A DNA stretch of 64,000 nucleotides, taken from Planctomycetota bacterium (GTDB taxonomy: Bacteria; Planctomycetota; PUPC01; DSUN01). Location of the stretch: the NCBI GenBank assembly GCA_035384565.1, contig DAOOIT010000017.1, positions 38,022 to 102,021 of the forward strand, given 5' to 3'. Below, in pieces: positions 59,447 to 64,000 of this stretch. The notes beneath the pieces were generated by a model. That model did no database searches. It was not told where the DNA came from and saw nothing but the letters and a program-made list of their open reading frames with translations. Position numbers and translations under genes: made by a program. Numbering within the stretch: position 1 is the first letter of the stretch; every line of letters begins with the position of its first letter.

Positions 59447-60622
59447 ATGGGAGCGAAGTGGGCTGGCTATTCGCGGCTGCCCAAGCCGGCCGAGGAGCCG
59501 GTCGAGGTGCGGGTCGCAAGGCTGTCGGACGTCGAGGCGCGCGCCATCCACTGGCTGTGGCCGGGGCGGGTGCCGGCGGGCAAGGTGACGCTGCTCGTGG
59601 GCGACCCTGGGCGCGGCAAGTCGTTGATGGCGCTGGACATGGCTGCGCGTGTGACCACGGGCGCGCTGTGGCCGGATGAGGAGCTTTCGCGGTCCGAGCT
59701 GGGTGCTTGCGAGGCGAGGCCGGCGGGTGTGCATCCGCGCGGCAGCGTGATCCTGCTGACGGCCGAGGACGATGCGGGCGATACGGTGCGGCCGCGCCTC
59801 GAGGCGGCGGGGGGCGACCCGAGCCGCGTGCTGGTGCTGCGGGCCGTGAAGCGGGCCGGAGCCGAGGGGGACCAGATGTTTTCGCTGGCCCACGACGTCG
59901 AGGTGCTCGCGGCGTGCATCCGGGAGCTTGGGGATGTGCGGCTCGTGGTGCTGGACCCCGTGAGCGCGTACCTGGGGGGCGCCGCGGCGAACAGCAACGC
60001 CGACGTGCGCCACGCGCTGGCCCCGGTGAGGGAGCTGGCCGAACGGACCCGGGTGGCCGTTGTGGCGATCAGCCACCTGACGAAGAAGTCGGATGCCGCG
60101 GCGATGTATCGCGCGATGGGCAGCCTGGCGTTCGTGGCGGCGGCGCGCGCGGTGTGGGCGGTGGGGCCGGACCGCCAGGCGGCGGGCCGCCTGCTGTTCC
60201 TGCCGCTGAAGTGCAACCTGGCGGGCGGGGTGACGGGTCTGGCCTACCGGATCGTGCCTTCGGCCGCGGCGCCCGACGTGCCGGTGCTGGCCTGGGAGCC
60301 GGGGCCGGTGACCGTGTGGGCGGAGGACGCGCTGGACGCCCGCCTGACCGCGGCGACGCGGCGCGAGCGGGCGGGGCTGTGGCTGGAGGAGGTGCTGGCC
60401 GGCGGCCCGGTGCCGGCGGCGGAGGTGGAGGCACGCGCCAAGGCGGCAGGCATTGCGCTGATCACCCTGCGCCGCGCCAAACGGGAGCTGGGGGTGGTGG
60501 CGGCTCGGAGCGTGTTCGGCGGCGCCTACCTTTGGCGGCTCTCAGCGGAGGAGAGCCGCCCGGTCGAGGCGGAGGTTCGGGCCGCGGAGCCTCCGGGGGC
60601 GGCTGCGCCGGGGCTTGTGTAG
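59447..60622 (+). CDS. AAA_25 / RepA-like ATPase
   Basis: A 391-residue RecA-fold ATPase of the AAA_25 (RepA-like) family, frequent in phage, plasmid and mobile-element replication modules. Walker A is VGDPGRGKSLMALDMA; Walker B is VRLVVLDPVSAYLGG; AVVAISHLTKKSDAAAMYRA is the family's motif following it. The C-terminal part (about 300-391) looks like a winged-helix region. AGAAGGGG precedes the ATG at 59447. The third positions of its codons favour G and the promoter is AT-rich, both unlike most neighbours. No primase, integrase or phage gene is nearby. Confidence 0.82.
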   Translation: MGAKWAGYSRLPKPAEEPVEVRVARLSDVEARAIHWLWPGRVPAGKVTLLVGDPGRGKSLMALDMAARVTTGALWPDEELSRSELGACEARPAGVHPRGSVILLTAEDDAGDTVRPRLEAAGGDPSRVLVLRAVKRAGAEGDQMFSLAHDVEVLAACIRELGDVRLVVLDPVSAYLGGAAANSNADVRHALAPVRELAERTRVAVVAISHLTKKSDAAAMYRAMGSLAFVAAARAVWAVGPDRQAAGRLLFLPLKCNLAGGVTGLAYRIVPSAAAPDVPVLAWEPGPVTVWAEDALDARLTAATRRERAGLWLEEVLAGGPVPAAEVEARAKAAGIALITLRRAKRELGVVAARSVFGGAYLWRLSAEESRPVEAEVRAAEPPGAAAPGLV

Positions 60623-60771
60623 CGGGTGGACCGGGGGCATCAAGCGACGCCCTGCCGGAGGCGCCGAGACCTACGGGAGAGCCGCGGCTTGGACCATGGT
60701 GTATCACCCCTGTGGGGGAGAGAGTGATACAGCATGGCATGCGCGGCCGCAGAAGGGCGAGAATGGCCAAA

Positions 60772-60823
60772 GCGCCATGCTTGCTCACTCCGGAACGGAG
60801 GGGGAGATGAGCAAGCATGGCGC
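60772..60823. terminator. 16-bp hairpin of the CATRCTTGCTCA family
   Basis: Arms 60772-60787 and 60808-60823 (GCGCCATGCTTGCTCA and TGAGCAAGCATGGCGC) are perfectly complementary, with an inner CTCCG/CGGAG stem. It lies between convergent genes in a gap of about 290 nt (60623-60911); a further GTATCAC/GTGATAC pair lies at 60700-60730. It is related to 29227-29268. Confidence 0.65.
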
Positions 60824-60911
60824 GGGCCGGGGGCTGGACGGGATGGACAGGGCGGCGAGGCCCCTGGGTGCGCCCCGGGGAGGGTGCCTGGGAGGCGCGG
60901 GCTGGCGCGCG

Positions 60912-62072
60912 TCAGGTGCCGAAGGTGCCCTCGACGCTCATGGTCTTGCCGCCGGCCTTCTTGGCGGCGGAGGCGCGGACGCGCTCCTGGAGCTTCTCGT
61001 AGAAGAGGCCCTCGTCCACGGGGAGGTCCACCCAGGCATCGGTCCAGGCGGAGAGGAGCATGGCGTTGGAGATCTGGAGGCTGTTGATGCCCTCGGCGCC
61101 GTGGACGGTGAGGGGGGTGCCCTTGAGGATGTTCTCGACCCATTTGCGGGTGACTTCGGCGTGGGAGCCGCCGCCCTGGCGGACGGGGATTTCGCACTTC
61201 CAGCACTCGGGCTCGCCGAAGCCGCCCTTGTATTCGCGAATGTGGCGGCTGACGGGGGTGCGGGTGCGCCAGAAGGTGAGGCTGTTGCCTTCGAGGACGA
61301 GCTTGCCGTGGTCGCCGGCGATTTCGAGGCGGTTGGTGCCGGGGGCCTCGCCGGTGGTGGTGACGAAGAGGCCGGTGGCGCCGTTGGGGTATTCGACGTA
61401 GGCGGTGGCGTCGTCCTCGACCTCGATGTCGTGGTGCTTGCCGAAGGCGACGAAGGCGCGGAGGCGGCGGGGCATGCCGCAGATCCACTGCCAGAGGTCG
61501 AGGTTGTGGGGGCACTGGTTGATGAGCACGCCGCCGCCCTCGCCGGCCCAGGTGGCGCGCCAGCCGCCGCTGTCGTAGTAGCTCTGGGCGCGATACCAGT
61601 TGGTGATGATCCACACGCTGCGCTTCATGGTGCCCAGCTCGCCGGAGTCCATCAGCTCCTTGAGCTTCTGGTAGACGGGCACGGTGCGCTGGTTGAACAT
61701 GATGCCGAAGGCCTTGCCGCTGCGGGCGGCGGCCTCGTTCATCTCGCGCACCTGGCGGGTGTAGACGCCGGCGGGCTTTTCGGTGAGGACGTGGAGGCCG
61801 TGGCCGAAGGCCTGGACGGCGATGGGGGGGTGGAAGTAGTGGGGGGTGGCGATCACGATGGCGTCAACAACCTTCGCGGCGAACAGGGCATCGGCGCTCT
61901 CGTAGGCGGCCACGCCCTCGCCGAGGTGCTCTTTGGCCCAGGCGAGGCGGTCGGGCGCCACGTCGCACACCGCGGTGAGTTTGGCGTGGGGCACTTCGCC
62001 CTTGAGGAGGTAGCTGGCGTGGTGGCTGCCCATGCCGCCGAGGCCGACGATGCCGATGCGAACGGACTCCAT
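60912..62072 (-). CDS. Gfo/Idh/MocA-family oxidoreductase (cytosolic)
   Basis: A 386-residue NAD(P)-dependent sugar or inositol dehydrogenase-like protein. The Rossmann loop is VRIGIVGLGGMGSHHASYLL; the family motif is GLHVLTEKPAGVYTRQVREM (EKP). The C-terminal domain contains GGGVLINQCPHNLDLWQWIC, with the catalytic His of the family (CPHNLD). AAGGAG lies 9 nt before the ATG at 62070-62072. There is no signal peptide, unlike the copy at 36.4 kb. It is divergent from the kamA-like gene. Confidence 0.9.
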   Translation of the reverse strand: MESVRIGIVGLGGMGSHHASYLLKGEVPHAKLTAVCDVAPDRLAWAKEHLGEGVAAYESADALFAAKVVDAIVIATPHYFHPPIAVQAFGHGLHVLTEKPAGVYTRQVREMNEAAARSGKAFGIMFNQRTVPVYQKLKELMDSGELGTMKRSVWIITNWYRAQSYYDSGGWRATWAGEGGGVLINQCPHNLDLWQWICGMPRRLRAFVAFGKHHDIEVEDDATAYVEYPNGATGLFVTTTGEAPGTNRLEIAGDHGKLVLEGNSLTFWRTRTPVSRHIREYKGGFGEPECWKCEIPVRQGGGSHAEVTRKWVENILKGTPLTVHGAEGINSLQISNAMLLSAWTDAWVDLPVDEGLFYEKLQERVRASAAKKAGGKTMSVEGTFGT

Positions 62073-62298
62073 GCCTTGTTGCTCCTTGCGCCGAGGGGAC
62101 AGTGGCCGCGGCGCGTATTCTAGCGAAATCGGCGGCGGTGCGCCAGCGCGGGAGTTTGCGGGGCGGCCTTGGTCCGCACGGCGAAGCGGGTGCGGCGGCG
62201 GCGGGGCCGGAGCGTGGCCGCCCGTCGCGCGCCCCGGGCCGGTGCCGCGCGCGGCGCGGAAAAATGCAGAAATTTCGCTCGCGGGTGATTTTTTCCTA

Positions 62299-62327
62299 TT
62301 GACATTGCGCCCCAAACCGGTTACACA
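62299..62327 (+). promoter_or_regulatory. kamA-like gene promoter
   Basis: TTGACA (62299-62304), a 17-nt spacer and TACACA (62322-62327). The coding start is 268 nt downstream, leaving a long leader. Confidence 0.6.
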
Positions 62328-62367
62328 TTAGCGCAAGAGAGCCACAAGGGCCAGGGCATAGCGGGTT

Positions 62368-62576
62368 GGTTCCCCCCAGCTTATTGCGGCGCGTCCCTGC
62401 GAGACGGCGGCCTGGCGACGGAGAGGGGCGCGTCGGGGGAACCGCAGGAGAGAGGAGCGAGCGTGGGATCGCCGCGCGGAGCCGCAGCGGCCCCGCAGAG
62501 AAGAGAGTTGCGTTTGTCACTTCGTTCTGATAGGATTGGGCGCGCGAGCGGCTGTGGGATGCCGCCTCCCAATCCT
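62368..62576 (+). promoter_or_regulatory. Two leader hairpins before the kamA-like gene
   Basis: Hairpin one: GGTTCCCCC (62368-62376) with GGGGGAACC (62435-62443), and inside it CGCGTCCCT (62390-62398) with AGGGGCGCG (62424-62432). Hairpin two: AGGATTGGG (62532-62540) with CCCAATCCT (62568-62576), ending 5 nt before the TAGGAG ribosome-binding site. This suggests RNA-level control; no known riboswitch class is recognised. Confidence 0.5.
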
Positions 62577-62594
62577 CTGGTTAGGAGCCGACGG

Positions 62595-63908
62595 ATGAGC
62601 GTCGAAGACGGCGAACCTCCGGGGAGTACCACTGCGGTGCTCAGCGCCGCTACGAGCGGCGCGCCCGGTGCTGCCCGGTGGAGCCAGTCGAGGCCCGGTG
62701 AGCTTTGTCCTTCCCTCGAAACCCGCGACAGCATTCCCGCCCCGCCAGAATCGCCGGTTCTGGAGCAGCGCATCAGCGCGCGCTCGCGCGCGTTCCGCCG
62801 GCGCTTCTACCCTGAAGCGACCAATGCCGAGTGGTGCGATTGGGCCTGGCAGGTGCGCCACCGCATCGAAGGCCTGGCGGGCCTCGAGCGCGTGCTGCGC
62901 CTGTCGGACGACGAGCGCAGGGCGCTGACGCGGCAGGACCACGTCCTGCCCGTGGCCGTGACGCCCTACTACCTGAGCCTGCTCGATGCCGCCGACGCCG
63001 CGCATCCGCTGCGGCGCACGGTCATCCCCGTCGAGGCCGAACTCGTCCGTTCCGAGGGCGAGGAAGAGGACCCGCTCGGCGAGGAGAACCAGAGCCCCGT
63101 CCACTGCCTGGTCCACCGCTATCCCGACCGGGTGCTTTTCCTGGTCACGCGGTTCTGCTCGGTCTACTGCCGCTTCTGCACCCGCTCGCGGCTGGTGGGG
63201 CATCGGGCCGGCGCGCCGTTCAGCCTGGAGGAGTGGGGGAGGGCGATCGAGTACATCGCGGCCACGCCCACGGTGCGCGACGTGCTCATCTCGGGCGGCG
63301 ACCCGCTCACGCTCTCCGACGAGCGGCTCGAGTGGCTGCTGTCGCGCCTGCGGGCCATCGAACACGTCGAGATCATCCGCCTCGGCACCAAGGTGCCGGC
63401 CGTGCTGCCCCAGCGGGTCACGCCGGCCCTGGTCCGCATGCTCCGCAAGTACCACCCCCTGTGGATGAGCCTGCACTTCACCCACCCCGACGAGTTAACG
63501 CCCGAGGCCGCCCTCGCCTGCACGCGGCTTGCCGACGCCGGCATCCCGCTCGGCAGCCAGACGGTGCTCATGGCCGGCGTCAACGACAGCGTGGGCACGA
63601 TGACGCGGCTGGTCCACGGCCTGATGAGGATTCGCGTGCGGCCTTACTACCTGTACCAGTGCGACCCGATCGTGGGCAGCGCGCACTTCCGCACGCCGGT
63701 CGAGAAGGGCCTGGAGATCATCCAGGGCCTCCGCGGCCACACGAGCGGCTACGCCGTGCCGCACTACGTCATAGATGCGCCGGGCGGCGGCGGGAAGATA
63801 CCCCTTCTGCCCGAATACTACCAGGGGCGCGAGGGCAACTTCGTGCTCCTGCGCAACTTCGAGGGCAAGCTCTACCGGTACCCGGACCCGCTGCCCTCGG
63901 ATACCTAG
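62595..63908 (+). CDS. KamA-like lysine 2,3-aminomutase family protein
   Basis: A 437-residue PLP- and SAM-dependent radical enzyme of the KamA/EpmB group. The cluster motif is RFCSVYCRFCTR (CxxxCxxC, around residues 187-194); the SAM-binding strand is VLISGGDPLTLSDERLEWLL; the PLP lysine is in APGGGGKIPLLPEYY. The N-terminal 60 residues are low-complexity and may be disordered. TAGGAG lies 7 nt before the ATG at 62595. It may be a lysine 2,3-aminomutase (beta-lysine, for osmolyte or amino-acid breakdown) or a related aminomutase; no other lysine-pathway gene is present. Confidence 0.9.
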   Translation: MSVEDGEPPGSTTAVLSAATSGAPGAARWSQSRPGELCPSLETRDSIPAPPESPVLEQRISARSRAFRRRFYPEATNAEWCDWAWQVRHRIEGLAGLERVLRLSDDERRALTRQDHVLPVAVTPYYLSLLDAADAAHPLRRTVIPVEAELVRSEGEEEDPLGEENQSPVHCLVHRYPDRVLFLVTRFCSVYCRFCTRSRLVGHRAGAPFSLEEWGRAIEYIAATPTVRDVLISGGDPLTLSDERLEWLLSRLRAIEHVEIIRLGTKVPAVLPQRVTPALVRMLRKYHPLWMSLHFTHPDELTPEAALACTRLADAGIPLGSQTVLMAGVNDSVGTMTRLVHGLMRIRVRPYYLYQCDPIVGSAHFRTPVEKGLEIIQGLRGHTSGYAVPHYVIDAPGGGGKIPLLPEYYQGREGNFVLLRNFEGKLYRYPDPLPSDT

Positions 63909-63960
63909 GAGCCTGTCCAAGAATCCGCGTGGGACTGCGACGCCGGCGATTCTTGCCGCA
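63906..63960 (+). repeat. TAGGAGCCTGTC element with a hairpin
   Basis: Starts with the TAG stop of the kamA-like gene. The first 12 bases match 37741-37752 on the minus strand exactly. It continues with CAAGAATC and its inverse GATTCTTG, separated by about 22 nt. The window ends without a further gene. Confidence 0.6.
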
Positions 63961-64000
63961 GGCTAGGAGCACGGAGGAGGCGATGCAACGGAGAGCATCG

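Noticed and set aside
59152..60622. A prophage or plasmid around the AAA_25 gene
   Set aside because: No integrase, capsid, primase or attachment repeats were found beside it.

Overview
The window is GC-rich bacterial chromosomal DNA. Its gene content fits an environmental bacterium of the Planctomycetota / PVC neighbourhood, probably from a metagenome-assembled genome. The supporting signs are Tat-targeted sulfatases and Gfo/Idh/MocA oxidoreductases, DUF6807 and DUF362 proteins, UroD-like paralogues inside sugar operons, GH116, GH4 and beta-helix proteins, an AhbC-type haem enzyme, and many intergenic palindromic repeats. This placement is inference; no rRNA or tRNA gene is present.

Layout. 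0-7.4 kb (minus strand): rpsO, pnp, cold-shock protein, NtrB/NtrC-type two-component pair, YgiQ-like radical SAM protein and a GT2 glycosyltransferase cut by the window edge. 7.6-11.2 kb (plus): secreted GH116-like glycosidase, membrane coiled-coil protein, four-helix-bundle (IVP/S23-like) gene. 11.3-15.6 kb (minus): AhbC-like radical SAM, Tat DUF362, Tat radical SAM (AmmeMemoRadiSam type), TPR protein. 15.8-19.6 kb (plus): PspA, YqiJ-like and flotillin/YqiK envelope-stress module. 19.9-29.1 kb: a minus operon (deacetylase, DegT aminotransferase, UroD-like) divergent from a plus operon (TIM-barrel isomerase, DUF6807, two sulfatases, D-2-hydroxyacid dehydrogenase). 29.1-31.6 kb: parA-parB with two exact parS sites. 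31.6-34.7 kb: a strongly G-skewed gene-free stretch, then a thioredoxin, a lipoprotein and an exported methyltransferase-like protein. 34.7-39.6 kb (minus): site-2-protease-like protein, ScpA, Tat Gfo/Idh/MocA protein, acyl-CoA/AMP ligase. 39.7-47.1 kb (plus): TPR, TIM barrel, beta-helix, alcohol dehydrogenase, FAD oxidoreductase, UbiE-like methyltransferase. 47.2-50.4 kb: divergent GH4 glycosidase and a secreted unknown. 50.5-58.2 kb (minus): an operon of UroD-like protein, FGGY kinase, RhaT-like symporter (with an in-frame amber), glycerol-dehydrogenase-like enzyme, FG-GAP protein and B12-type radical SAM. 58.3-64 kb: a repeat-rich island, an AAA_25 ATPase behind an AT-rich promoter, a Gfo/Idh/MocA protein and a KamA-like aminomutase.

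How the genes work together. Much of the window looks like polysaccharide and sugar scavenging: desulfation, glycosidases, sugar oxidation and isomerisation, sugar uptake and phosphorylation. It alternates with housekeeping blocks (rpsO-pnp, parAB, scpA). Several promoters are clear (TTGACA/TTGATC-like, 16-17 nt spacers, TATAAT/TATCCT-like).

The most unusual property is a set of intergenic arrays built from short 7-9 nt 'syllables', such as gcgtgatac, ggtgttag, cggcagt and attgcgg. Most form inverted repeats, several begin exactly at a stop codon, and one type flanks the four-helix-bundle gene. Separate palindromic repeat families with covarying stems occur at distant loci. The other main points are the amber codon in rhaT, a parS sitting on the parAB promoter, a site-2-protease motif reading HEFAY, a Tat-targeted radical SAM protein, and a palindrome carrying both -35 boxes of a divergent promoter pair.
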